A stretch of 64,000 bases of DNA, taken from positions 929,650-993,649 of the forward strand of contig NC_011675.1 in the NCBI RefSeq assembly GCF_000150955.2, written 5' to 3'. Below, in pieces: positions 39,393-49,536 of the stretch (position 1 is its first letter; the number at the start of each line of letters is the position of its first letter). A program made the position numbers and the translations under genes. This DNA is from Phaeodactylum tricornutum CCAP 1055/1. Lineage: Eukaryota; Bacillariophyta; Bacillariophyceae; Surirellales; Neidiaceae. The notes under the pieces are model-generated. The model worked only from the letters and a program-made list of their open reading frames with translations, made no database searches and had not been told where the DNA came from.

Positions 39393-42353
39393 TTATTCTT
39401 CTCGAATGATGAACATTGTGGAAGTGTCATCAGCTGCTGCACTTTGTAGAAACGACCGCACACTAGCTCGCGACTGATACACAAGGCTCTCATCCTCTGA
39501 ATACACGTTGTCCAAGCTTCGTTCTCTGACAGTGTTCATCAATTCGCGTAGTAAGTTCGACAAAGCCGAGCAAGCATTGCTTCCCTCGAGAGAAAAGCTC
39601 TCGTCTATGTAGTGCGGCAGCATGTGTTTCAATAACTCAGTGTCAATTTGTAGCTGTTTGAAGCTATCTCGAGAAAAAGTGCGAACACGAACTTGCTCGG
39701 CGAAACCACGAAATGCCGACTTAAAGAAAATGTAGAGAACTGCATTTCGAGAAGGATCAACGATTTCACCCGGATGCGGTAGGACTGACACAACGTTGTC
39801 CATAAACATGCGCTCAACATCCAATTGTAAACCTGTTTTCCGACCAACAACGCTTTTAGTAAACTCGGGTATAGAATCATCGGCCAAGTAGCTCACTGGC
39901 CCAGCTCTCTGTCTACCACCAAACACATCATAGCAGTCCAGCGCAGTTACCCTGGCAATTTCTAGCGCTTTCACGGCGGCATCGCTTGGGCGGTTTCTAA
40001 AGTCTTTACCAGATACATTCGTGGCCAGAAGACCTGCTGTCAGAGCATCAGCCGCTTGATGGCCTTGGTAAACGGCATATTGTGCAATTATTCTTGAAGA
40101 TGACAGCTGAAATTGTCGAGCAATGATGTCATCGGCACGCGAAACTTTCATCTCAGCTGACAATGAAGCGTCTGTGGGAAACATTCCCCTTGACTTCTTC
40201 TTGCCTCCTCCTACATAGCTCTGTATTGATTCTTCAATTTCGTCCGAGACAGACTCCTCCGCCAAAAGACACAATTGTGCAATTGCCAACGTGCATCCAA
40301 TATCGCCCATTGATCTACCAGTGGTTGCACTGATAGACTGCAATTTGCGCACAATAGAATCTACAAGTTGCACAATCCCAGTTTGGCTTTGGTTCTGGGA
40401 GACAGCGTCAGAAAAACAGCCTGCCATGGTGTCTATGCCTTCGTGGTCTTCGTTGTCACCATCCTTTTCTGTTGTAAGTAAATTCACTTCCAATAATTCA
40501 GTTGCATCGCATGAGTCCCCACCAGCCAAGCACTCAAAAACGCCTGCTAGCCAGGAAGCGAATCGACGGACGCTGCTATAAACTGCATCTTTGAGAACGG
40601 GAAGATCGGGAGCAGATATCGAGTCGCTGTGTTCACGACCCTCAGCAAGCACGCTGCGAATAGTGTCGTCTATAAGCTGTATACAGTCGGATAAAGCACT
40701 ATTCAAAATAGCTTGTTGGGCATCTCGTCGAAATTCGTTTCCACGTTCGATCTGCATACGCTCAGCGAACGGTAACATGCAGTCTGTCACAACACTTAAA
40801 CGGAGCTCTTGAAACTTGCGATCAACACGCCGTCGTACCATAGACTCAGACAGTGCCATCGCTTGGTCCACAAGTTTTGAAGCGTAGTCGACACCAATCC
40901 CTATATCAGGAAGTGCCAGTCCTGATGCGAGTTGACGAACGGCTTTCATTAGAGTTGCCAACGCCGTACTCACATCGTCCCCGGTATAATTCCCATCATC
41001 CCGCGTCGTAGTTTCCTCGCTTGACGCTGCTTCAAATCCCACCTCTAGGATTACTGACCTGACATGGGACAAAAAATATCCGAAAGATTTGGAGATAAAA
41101 TCAATCATGTAGCTTGACTCCGCCGCAGCTCCGAATGTTAGACCAAACAGCGTAGCCACTTCTAATATGGTGTCTAGAACGTCCGAAGGAACCAGTATAC
41201 TTCCCTCCGATTGATTCTGTGAGGATTCTACATGGGAGAACGAATTCGTCAGATTGATGCTGACTGTGAGATCCTTTGCTCCCTCAAAGCGCGATTCCTG
41301 TACTTCTAACACGTGAGCATCCAACATTCTTTCGATGGTGCGTGCAGCTGCAGACATTGCCATTGACTGAAGGTCATCCCCGCTAAAATCTGCTTCTAAA
41401 TAGTCTTCGGCGTGACTGTTAAACAAAATAAATAGGGTCCCAACGCACTCAAATATGTCGGTCATATTTTTTGGCAAGTCGATAGTCCTGCCATCTATGC
41501 TTCCCATTTCAGCGTTTGGATCTTCCTGGTCCACATCTTGAAAATGCCCACTCCACTGTAGTAGCTTTCGCTTCAGGTCTTCCTTCATTTCCACCAGAAT
41601 TTCATGACATTCCACTTCAATATTGCGTAGACTCTCAAATCCTTTGGAATGCTGTCCCAATATTGACGACGCGGAAAGATAATTGCGGGTGGCCGATCGG
41701 TATTTACCCGCACCGATTTGAGACTGCAGCGTTTTTGGCAACTTCAGAAGGGTATCCAATCTAGTCAAAAGTCGCTTGACCCGTATTTTCTCCGCTACTT
41801 GATCACGCAATGAACCTAATGCATCTTCCACGTCCTTGGATGTGTCGTGAATCCGTTTCATACCAGAAGCGAGGCGGTCAAGACCGTCTTCGTTGGCCTT
41901 GACGTTCACTCCAATAGATTTAATAGCATCGGTTGCATCGATAAATCGAGAATAATTTTCGTATACGAGAGTTTGCATAGTGGAATCTAACGTACGAACT
42001 TGCAACGCGAGACGCTCCTCTGTTTCAAGCAGCTCGTGCACTGAGGAAGCGTGTATATGTTTCGTCGTATGCGCCTGAGCATCAAAATAGGGCGAATCCA
42101 GATCTTGCGATGACGCCAACTTTCTGGAAGACCGTTTAAATTCTACAGAATCTTCGTCTTCACTATCACCGTCATCCAAGCTGATGGGATTGGGTTCATA
42201 GTCAGCCGCGACCACTGCTGATTTACCGTAAAAGCTCTCTAGTAACTTTTTCCGAACCAAAGCTTCACGGTCAACCTTTCCTTCGCGATTTTCTCCCAGC
42301 GCCAGGAACTCTTCGTCCGAGGAGTCGTCTGCGGAAGAAGAGTACGTTTCCAT
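39393..42353 (-). CDS. VPS51: VPS51 subunit of GARP/EARP tethering complexes
   Basis: 986 residues, intronless. The ATG at 42353 (METYSSSADDSS) is chosen; the frame is open upstream only from a GTG. The conserved Vps51 N-terminal domain lies at about 85-160: LDSPYFDAQAHTTKHI, then VHELLETEERLALQVRTLDS, MQTLVYENYSRFIDATDAIK. That is the family signature (D-S-x-x-F-D, L-D-x-x-M-Q-T-L-V-Y-E-N-Y-x-K-F). A coiled-coil region follows, then the long helical rod of CATCHR tethers to the end (LPHPGEIVDPSRN, LQIDTELLKHMLPHYID). VPS51 with VPS52, 53 and 54 (GARP) or 50 (EARP) tethers endosome-derived vesicles. With VPS26 and the PX-VPS9 protein it places several endosome-Golgi genes in this window, probably by chance. 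Confidence 0.9.
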   Translation of the reverse strand: METYSSSADDSSDEEFLALGENREGKVDREALVRKKLLESFYGKSAVVAADYEPNPISLDDGDSEDEDSVEFKRSSRKLASSQDLDSPYFDAQAHTTKHIHASSVHELLETEERLALQVRTLDSTMQTLVYENYSRFIDATDAIKSIGVNVKANEDGLDRLASGMKRIHDTSKDVEDALGSLRDQVAEKIRVKRLLTRLDTLLKLPKTLQSQIGAGKYRSATRNYLSASSILGQHSKGFESLRNIEVECHEILVEMKEDLKRKLLQWSGHFQDVDQEDPNAEMGSIDGRTIDLPKNMTDIFECVGTLFILFNSHAEDYLEADFSGDDLQSMAMSAAARTIERMLDAHVLEVQESRFEGAKDLTVSINLTNSFSHVESSQNQSEGSILVPSDVLDTILEVATLFGLTFGAAAESSYMIDFISKSFGYFLSHVRSVILEVGFEAASSEETTTRDDGNYTGDDVSTALATLMKAVRQLASGLALPDIGIGVDYASKLVDQAMALSESMVRRRVDRKFQELRLSVVTDCMLPFAERMQIERGNEFRRDAQQAILNSALSDCIQLIDDTIRSVLAEGREHSDSISAPDLPVLKDAVYSSVRRFASWLAGVFECLAGGDSCDATELLEVNLLTTEKDGDNEDHEGIDTMAGCFSDAVSQNQSQTGIVQLVDSIVRKLQSISATTGRSMGDIGCTLAIAQLCLLAEESVSDEIEESIQSYVGGGKKKSRGMFPTDASLSAEMKVSRADDIIARQFQLSSSRIIAQYAVYQGHQAADALTAGLLATNVSGKDFRNRPSDAAVKALEIARVTALDCYDVFGGRQRAGPVSYLADDSIPEFTKSVVGRKTGLQLDVERMFMDNVVSVLPHPGEIVDPSRNAVLYIFFKSAFRGFAEQVRVRTFSRDSFKQLQIDTELLKHMLPHYIDESFSLEGSNACSALSNLLRELMNTVRERSLDNVYSEDESLVYQSRASVRSFLQSAAADDTSTMFIIREE

Positions 42354-43085
42354 CGCAGCAAAGGGACAACGACTCACTCGGTAGAGAAAGGTTGAAGTTG
42401 CAAATCTATAGAATGCACGGCGTACGCCTGCCTATGGAATACTTCTTCAGATTGGTGCTACACGAGTAAAATGACCACGCAAGTACGGTAGACGATGATT
42501 ACCCTGCCATAGGATCAAACTCGACTAGAAAAGGACATTCAGAGTGGGTCTTTGTACTTACGCACTTTTGTCCAGTGTAAATTCGTATTGGTATTGCACA
42601 AACAAATATAGCGCCGTTTGATCTCGTGTTAGTATGTCCGAATACCTAACTGTAGAATGCAATTTCGTGTTATGTATCATCGCGTCCTGAATGGAATGTA
42701 CCGTACAGTAATATGGACCTAACAGTAAATATCGACTACGGTCCTATTTGCTCACTGTCAGGTACTAGTGCGACTCAAAGGAAAAAGCACATTCTCTAAA
42801 AGAGCAGAGATGCTACTATACAAGAGCAGGAAGCAGTAACCTTTTTGGTAATAGTTTTTGGCAAATGGGCTCATTTAGAGGTGCGGGCCACAGCACTCTA
42901 ATAAAACTTCGCATGAGCGGGAAAGTTTTAGATTCCTTCAAGGTCAAAGTATTTTCATTAGAATTTCTGCCTCAATCATGCGTGCCGTCTTTCGTCGCAG
43001 ACTCTCTTCTGAGTTTTCACCAATACTGCAACCACTTTGAGTAGAAAGGGAAAGTGGTAGCTGAATTCTTTGTTGATATCTTGAC
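42354..43085. other. Spacer 5' of VPS51
   Basis: 732 bp. Contains TCACTGTCA at 42752-42760. No gene recognised; an antisense frame near the dehydrogenase end (42944 on) is a shadow. Confidence 0.5.
42752..42760. promoter_or_regulatory. TCACTGTCA motif upstream of VPS51
   Basis: Single copy, about 400 bp before the VPS51 ATG. Confidence 0.35.
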
Positions 43086-44094
43086 TCACTGAAACATTTT
43101 TGTAACCTCATCGCAATAATCGAAAAGGGCCGCCATATCTTCCTCATTTTTAGCGCAGTCATACTCTTCATAAGGATCGCAGTCCCGATAGTACCCCGCG
43201 ACTTTAAGCTCGTGTGATGGAAGCGCTGCACAAGTAACGGTGGTTGAGGCCCCAGCTTGTACGCTTTTCATGCGCAAATCGTCCGGCAAGCCGATCCAAA
43301 GAATTTTCAGCGCGCTGACGAAATTGGTGGTGCGGCCCAGATTTGTATTTATTCCACCCTGCCATGATTCGAGAATAGCGTTAGCAGACTTTATAGGAAC
43401 AAAGTGAGTGTTAAGATTTTGAGCTTACCGGATGCAAAGAAACCGTCTCAACGTTGGGATAGCGTTTGTGAAATTCCTTGGCAACCAAAATATTACCCAG
43501 CTTGCTTTGTTGATACGCTTTCCAACCACTATACCCCTTCTTGTTCTCCATAGAGAATGTCTTTATGTAATTCATGTCGATCCGTGGCCCTTTTCCGATA
43601 GTGTGGGCCGTCGACGACAACCAAACTTGGCGCTTTGTTTTATCAATAAGCAACTTTGACAGCAGGAAATGGCCAATTACGTTGATACCCATTTGCTGCT
43701 CAAATCCATCTTTGGTCACTCCGGGAGGCGTATTCATGACCCCCGCGTTGTTGATTAAAACATGGATGGTCTTGTACTTTGCGTTTACGTACTCTGCGAA
43801 TCTTTTCACGGATGCAAGATCACCTAGATCGATTAGGTGTCCGTCAACGCGATCTGCCGCAAATGATTCTTTCATTTCTTTTATAAAATCATCCTGTAGA
43901 TTTTGACGTCGACCTCCGATAACGACCTTGCTCGCGCCTTCGGATAGTAGAGCTTTGGTGGTTTCAACTCCGATGCCACTGTAGGCACCTGTTATCACAA
44001 AAACCTTGCCTTTGATGTTGTCGCCGTACATTTTCGCAGCTTCCGAGGCTGGGCGGCTTCTACCTGGTGTGGCCTTCGTTGCGTCGACAACCAT
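43086..44094 (-). CDS. Short-chain dehydrogenase/reductase (retinol-dehydrogenase-like)
   Basis: Two exons, 44094-43429 and 43358-43086, with a 70-bp intron (GTAAGC to GGCAG, phase 0); 312 residues, a normal classical-SDR length. Cofactor motif VFVITGAYSGIGVETTKALL (T-G-x-x-x-G-I-G near 36-43), HLIDLGDLASVKRF (D for adenine), VLINNAGVMNTPPG (N-N-A-G), catalytic Ser in VWLSSTAHTIG, and YQQSKLGNILVAKEF (Y-x-x-x-K). The exon junction VSLHP-GGINTNLGRTT restores the P-G motif after the active site. The loop after it binds substrate. The family includes retinol dehydrogenases, WW-domain oxidoreductase and protochlorophyllide-reductase-like enzymes; substrate cannot be told. No presequence is seen, so cytosolic or ER face is likely. 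Confidence 0.9.
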
Positions 44095-44627
44095 TTAAGA
44101 CAGGACCGATGAAGCTACTGAAATTGAATATTCGCGGACCTTTGCGTATTGCGGGTATTATCTTCAGATGATGAGGATGAAAATAAAGACGCGATGTAGA
44201 GGCAGGAAACGAGAAGAACTATGAAAACAAGAATTGAGATGCAAATGGAAGAGCGGGGACATCGCGACGAAAAGTTCACTGATTTCTGAGAGTGTCGGCT
44301 GCGCTATCTGTAAACGAACCTTCCCATCCACATTCCTAACAACTAGCATGAAAGTGGTTTGGTAACATCGAGACTGCGATGCTTATGAAGAGTATCCACG
44401 TAAGTTGCTTAATCTCTGATGTTGACTCTCTCGAGACTGCGGTACAATCTAGAGGATGCGAAACATTGTATCGTTGGTATCTTCATTTTGAAAATCTCCA
44501 TAATCAGAGCAAAGAATTTGTGAAAGAAAATTGTTGACTGACTGTGAACGCAATTTCGACAAAAGTACAAAGCACAGAGGGAGCAATGAAATTTTTCAAG
44601 AACTCAATGGATGGCTTCGAGAAAATC
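44095..44627. other. Spacer 5' of the dehydrogenase
   Basis: 533 bp with TGACTGTGA at 44539-44547. No gene recognised. Confidence 0.5.
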
Positions 44628-45887
44628 TCAACGAACCAAGCCGAGGTTGTTTATATCCCATGAGTTCGTGGGCCAGGATTGCCGATCTCGAGCGCGCTGC
44701 ATCAAAACACGGGTCCACGCAACCCAAGCACCAAACGAAAGACGTTTGTCCCAAGCTGTTCCCCACTGATGCTGAAGATCTAGCGCTCGGTAAGTGGTGT
44801 TCAAAGCGCTATCAAAATTACCGGTGTGTAGGTGCTTCTGGGCTAGAATCACGAGTGGTTCAAACGCCCATGGGTTCATTTTCACACAGAGCTGCAGTAC
44901 CTCAATTGCCTCTGCGTTATCAGTGACTTCGCCAGATACGACTGACCAGTAAAAATCCCTAGCAGCAACTTCGTCGCTTACTGAAAGTGACTGGGTGCCA
45001 TTTGCAAAGACTGGAGGAAAGTCCGCGGTCCGATCCTCGTCGGCACTCCGATTGACGTCTTGTGTAGATGGCACGAAGGTTCGTGCAACTTCCGCTAGCT
45101 GCGACAAGTAGCTCATCCACAACCCCGGCTTAGAGACTCCTGGCCAGAGTGCCGTCGTATCATGACGCGCTACATCGTCTTTCCCAGGAATAATCATGCT
45201 CCCTTCCTGTCCACCTCCTCCAAATAAAGTATCCTGCCAGCCAAAGTACTGGTCCGCAATGTCAGCCATCGTAAACACGACTAGCATACGGAGCGTCTCG
45301 CTATTCAGGAAAACGCTTTTCGAAGAGTCCCGCAAATGAGGAACGGTCAAGCCTTGTTTTGGTATAAAGCCCTGTGCCAACAACGTATTCACAACTACTT
45401 GCTGACGATCAATGATACAAAACAGGTGTACTAAGACTTCCGCATCTTCGCCAATCAAAGTTTTCATCATTCCTCGTTCAATTGCTGGATCAAAAAGCGC
45501 CAGATTCACGTAGGAATTCGAATACGCCGAATGGAATAGTCCAACCCGTCCAATCGTACGACCCTGGCCCCAAAGCCTCAGTATATTGTGCACACTCAGC
45601 AAATGCTCCAAAAAAGTCGAATGCTTGTGCCAACATCGATGTGCGCCACGAGACCTGAGTGCTGATATACTCTGCCGTAGTACAATCGGATCCAGGCCCT
45701 CATAATCGTCGGCGAGGATTTGTTCTACAAGGTTTCGTTCCCGTTCGGCGCCGCCAAAGTCCAGACTCCCATCTGCGGCACAGACTGGACCAGACCCCGA
45801 CGACGCCATCGTGGCGTTCACAGTTAAAGCTACCTGCAGGAGTGTGAACAACAGGAAATGTCGTTTTGACACAAAATGTAGTCTCAT
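44628..45887 (-). CDS. Conserved protein with signal peptide, HD-like metal motif (DUF6817-like)
   Basis: 419 residues, intronless. An N-terminal signal peptide is clear: MRLHFVSKRHFLLFTLLQVA, then LTVNATMASS. The central part contains HSTFLEHLLSVHNILRLWGQ (about 90-110) and VGLFHSAYSNSYVNLALFD, with H-x-x-x-x-x-H and F-H-S-x-Y. These histidines are laid out like the HD-type fold and match what I remember as DUF6817 in plants and bacteria. Then EDAEVLVHLFCIIDRQQVV. The C-terminal 110 residues form one or two TPR-like helices (NAEAIEVLQLCVKMNPWAFE, LVILAQKHLHTGNFDSALNT). Function unknown; a metal-dependent hydrolase of the secretory system or plastid is a guess. Confidence 0.7.
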   Translation of the reverse strand: MRLHFVSKRHFLLFTLLQVALTVNATMASSGSGPVCAADGSLDFGGAERERNLVEQILADDYEGLDPIVLRQSISALRSRGAHRCWHKHSTFLEHLLSVHNILRLWGQGRTIGRVGLFHSAYSNSYVNLALFDPAIERGMMKTLIGEDAEVLVHLFCIIDRQQVVVNTLLAQGFIPKQGLTVPHLRDSSKSVFLNSETLRMLVVFTMADIADQYFGWQDTLFGGGGQEGSMIIPGKDDVARHDTTALWPGVSKPGLWMSYLSQLAEVARTFVPSTQDVNRSADEDRTADFPPVFANGTQSLSVSDEVAARDFYWSVVSGEVTDNAEAIEVLQLCVKMNPWAFEPLVILAQKHLHTGNFDSALNTTYRALDLQHQWGTAWDKRLSFGAWVAWTRVLMQRARDRQSWPTNSWDINNLGLVR

Positions 45888-47420
45888 GGTTTTATTGTGT
45901 CGACAAATGAATGCAAAGTTTGGCCTTCTGCCCAGAGATTATCGATTCCTCAATGTCAGTCGTTTGCAGAAAAATCGTCGTCCGCTCCTAACACTAAAGG
46001 CATCTCTCAGCTACTACGTAGGGCAAGTACATTATACCGAATATCCTCTTCACTATTAATTAGACCGAGGGATAACTGCAAAAGGCATTATTCACTGTCA
46101 CTCGATTGGGTTCGATTCATGTCCTTGACCGTGGGCATGATAATTATTTATCGCGCGGCATTCTTGGTCATCCTGGGAGATTAAAGATACCAAATCTTCT
46201 CACTGTCACAGACTTTCTTGTTGATGACGTCACTACACCGCAATTTACCATTTTGCGTGACGCGCTGTCGGAGAAGGCGACCGGTCATTCACAGTCAATG
46301 TCAAAATTCTTGGAAAGCCGAGCGCGAGTCGAACTGCAGTTAGACATTCAAAGAGCGAATCAGATTTCAATAAATATATTATCTACGGAGGTCCAATTGT
46401 TTCGACGTGTTCTGCATACTTTCTATCGAGATCTCACGTTCGTCTAGTACTGAATCTACGTATCCAGCTCGAGGTCTAAAAATAGCGTACTTCGATTAAA
46501 TAGGTTCTCCGCCACGCACTCGGGGTTCATGACCCAAAGTTGTCTACTTGTCCGCCTACGTATGCCGTAGTTTTCCGTGCTTCGTGTGTGGTTCCGGTTC
46601 TGCGTATGGGTGACTGACCAAAGAAAGTACAAGTAGGCCGTAGGGTTTCTACACCCGTAGACTGGTCACGCAGTTGAACTTTTTTCGTCTTTCCCTCACC
46701 AACACAAATCCGCGAAATCGCAAACTGCAAACCTGTGTGCCGACACAGAGAAATTAATGTAAGTTCTTTCGAAACCATTACCATGAGTTATTTTATTCGT
46801 TCCAGATATTGCGGAACTACCGGTCAGTCTTGTTCAACCTTGCTGTTCTATCTGAGTTCATAGTTCGTGCGAAGGCTGCGTTTTGGGCGAATAATTGAAA
46901 GTTCTGTTCATCATTGCTGTTGTTTAACCGGGCAACATCCCCCCACCACAAATTTTCGGTTTCTCCTCGATCGTTAGTCAGAAATCAATCCCAATCATTC
47001 GACTATGTAACCCCAAGCATTCCATTTGATTATCCGGTGCTATTATCTTTCTGGAAGAAGTGGTCCCGTTGATTTTGTATGCATTGGTTTGGCATCAATC
47101 ACGAGGTCCCCATTTTTTCAGATACCTCGAATTGTCCGAATTTCCCTCGACTTTTCTTGAGGATCTCTCCTTCCCAACCGCTTGAAGTAGCATATTCCAG
47201 GATTTCGCCGCAGTTACTTTCTTATCGTAGCGTTAGAGACGACTTCATTTGATTTGTCGTCCCCAAAGATGTAGGAGATGAATTTGGTGGTGATTTTCAT
47301 TTCTTCCATTGTCTCCTGTGCGTCGGAAGTAACTTGCGTTCGTCATCCAATTCAGCTCTGTCGGCTTCTCACTCACACAAATTCATTCTTCTCATTATTA
47401 CTCAGCTGTCTAATTTGAAA
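45888..47420. other. Long spacer between divergent genes
   Basis: 1.5 kb with no gene recognised. Contains TCACTGTCA at 46092-46100 and 46200-46208 and TCACAGTCA at 46289-46297. Two short frames (46106-46447 plus; 46527-46784 minus) lack any sign of selection. The sequence 46980-47420 should hold the promoter and leader of the aminotransferase. Confidence 0.5.
46092..46297. promoter_or_regulatory. Cluster of three TCACWGTCA motifs
   Basis: 46092-46100, 46200-46208 (TCACTGTCA) and 46289-46297 (TCACAGTCA), all same strand, spaced about 100 bp, 205-410 bp before the DUF6817-like gene start. Confidence 0.45.
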
Positions 47421-48837
47421 ATGTACTTCTCCAAGCTCGCTGTTCTCTCCGCACTGACTCTTGCCATTGGCTCAGAAGCTCTGCTTACCAACCCACTACA
47501 GACTGGAAACAAGGCAACCACAAATGGGTAAGTTTCTCGCCGCATCAAAATGTATTCACCGAAACACAAGACCATGCTTTGCTGACAAGAGCATCCTTCA
47601 CTTTGTCAGATTGAAAGATCGCGCCTATGTCACCCGTGACATCAAGACTCCTGACCCGATCCCTGTTTCTGGACAAGAAGAGGCGATGGAACTCATGAAA
47701 ACTGGACGTCTCTACCGCTACAATATTGGCCCGAATGAGGAATCGGTCGTCTCCGTATGCGAACAAGAAATTGCCGCCTATACCGGTCACAAATACTGTG
47801 TCGCCCTCAACTCGTGTGGATCCGCCTTGATGTTGCTGCTCAAGACAACTGGTCTCCAAGCTGGTGACAAGGTTCTTAGCAACGCCTTCACTTTTGGTGC
47901 CGTTCCTTCTGCCATCGAGCATGCTGGCGGAAAGGCAGTGTATGTCGAATCCACCATGGACATGGTCATAGACTTAGAAGATATGGAGAAGAAACTCACA
48001 GATCACCCAGATTGCAAACATGTTCTTATTTCTCACATGCGCGGAAAGCTCGCTGATATGGCTGGAATCAAGGCCCTGTGCGATAAATTTGACGCGATTC
48101 TGTTGGAAGACTGTGCACATTCCCTAGGTGTAGAATACGCGGGGAAACACTCAGGTCACATGGGAATTGCCTGCGCTATTAGCAGTCAATCGTACAAGAT
48201 GATCAACTCGGGTGAAGGAGGCTTTTTGCTCACTGACAATGAGGATATTGCCGCCCAAACTGCTGTCTACGCCGGTGCCTACGAAGGTCTTTCTGCCAAA
48301 CACGTTACTGTACCGAGCAAAGAACACTTTAAGGATTACCCAACAACTCTACCGAACTATTCTCTTCGAATGAGCAATTTGGCAGCGGCTGTCATTCGTC
48401 CTCAAATCAAGACTCTCGACGAGCGAATTGCCAAATATAACAAACGGTACAACGATCTTGTCACCAACCTCGAATCCCGTGTTGGCGGTCACATGACATT
48501 CCCACAGCTTACGCCTGAAGTAACAATGATGGTTCATGATTCACTTCAATTTAACCTTGACAAGAAATTCTCTCCCGAAATCATCGAAGCGTTCATCGAA
48601 GAATGCAAGGAACACGGACTTCCAGTCGAATTATTTGGACATAAGACCAATGCACGGAATTTTGTGAATTGGGGATTTGCACCAGCCGAGGATCCTCTGC
48701 CGAAGACTGCGGATATGCTCTCCCGTGCCTGTGATGTCCGAATGCCACTTATGTGGGACGACGAAGATTTTGAAGACATGGCGAACGTCCTAGTGGAAAG
48801 CGTAGAAAAAGTCCTTGCGGACGCCGGAGTTGAGTAG
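47421..48837 (+). CDS. DegT/DnrJ/EryC1-type PLP aminotransferase with signal presequence
   Basis: Exon 1 is 47421-47527 (MYFSKLAVLSALTLAIGSEA and on to ATTN); exon 2 is 47610-48837. The 82-bp intron has GTAAGT and TTTGTCAG ends (phase 2). 444 residues. Exon 1 codes only for the presequence; exon 2 carries the whole enzyme: YCVALNSCGSALMLLLKTTG (PLP phosphate site), AFTFGAVPSAIEHAGG, LLEDCAHSLGVEYAGKHSG (D binding pyridine nitrogen) and SSQSYKMINSGEGGFLL, where K232 is the Schiff-base lysine. The family aminates keto-sugars or inososes in bacteria. Alternative acceptors at 47570 and 47591 keep frame, but 47609 has the best pyrimidine tract. The presequence ends S-E-A-L-L-T-N-P, so ER or plastid entry is likely. 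Substrate unknown. Confidence 0.85.
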
Positions 48838-49536
48838 CCGTTTTGTTCAGTTTTGTGATACGGTTCGTGTATGAAAATATTGGAAGCACGAGGCTACTGA
48901 TGTACAGTTAGGCATTAGACCGTAACATTCAGTAAGCACACATATACAGCATCGAAACTATATCCGACGCGTCCTCGTAAATCGAAAGAACATGAACAGA
49001 TTTTTTGCAACATGTGCTCAAAAAGTCAATCTACTACTAAATGGAAAGGGTAACATCGTAAAGGTTGCATCTGTTGTGCATGGATTTATATTTTTCTGAC
49101 ACTGAAATCATAGATTAAGCATCATCTCCCTTCCCTTGAGTACTATCGACCCGCACCGTAAACTGCCACCTCTTTTTACCCAAGGTCGGACACTGTCATA
49201 GACAAAGCATCTCCCTTCCTCTATCGACGCACGTCGTAAACTGCTACCTCTCTTTACCCGAGGTCGGGCACTGCTGATTGACTGTGATTCAAGCTGTGAC
49301 CAGCTCCATGTTATTGCGTCCGAAACGATCTTTCTACGGGGAGTCCCTGATTTCCCTCTACCACTGAAGCAATCGTTTTGTACAATTCTAGTTCCTATGG
49401 CAAAGTATTGCACTTGGCATCACGTTTTACATGTCTAAGCTTGCTACATTCGTGTTTCTGTAGCGAGTCGTCCAAAACGGCATCCCCGAAGTGCCGAATC
49501 AACGAAATATACCCATAACACTCACAACTACCATCC
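48838..49536. other. Convergent spacer between aminotransferase and Aurora kinase
   Basis: 699 bp. Contains the tandem repeat at 49111-49276 and TGACTGTGA at 49279-49287. A minus-strand frame (49108-49413) only reflects the repeat. No gene recognised. Confidence 0.5.
49111..49276. repeat. Imperfect tandem duplication, units of 88 and 78 bp
   Basis: Unit 1 is 49111-49198 and unit 2 is 49199-49276. Shared features in order: tagattaagcat/tagacaaagcat, catctcccttcc, atcgac, cgtaaactgc, acctct, ttaccc, ggtcgg and cactg. Unit 2 is shorter by small deletions. Confidence 0.85.

Noticed and set aside
46106-46447. Plus-strand frame of 113 codons in the long spacer
   Set aside because: No motif, and two TCACWGTCA motifs fall in it, which fits noncoding sequence better.
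47528-47591. Alternative acceptors at 47570 and 47591 for the aminotransferase intron
   Set aside because: They keep frame, but the first gives a 43-bp intron and the second has a poor pyrimidine tract; 47609 is better. Not excluded.
49108-49413. Minus-strand frame of 101 codons with repeated R-V-K-R-G-x-S-L-R
   Set aside because: The repetition only mirrors the DNA tandem duplication; no promoter, no family, in a 3' spacer.
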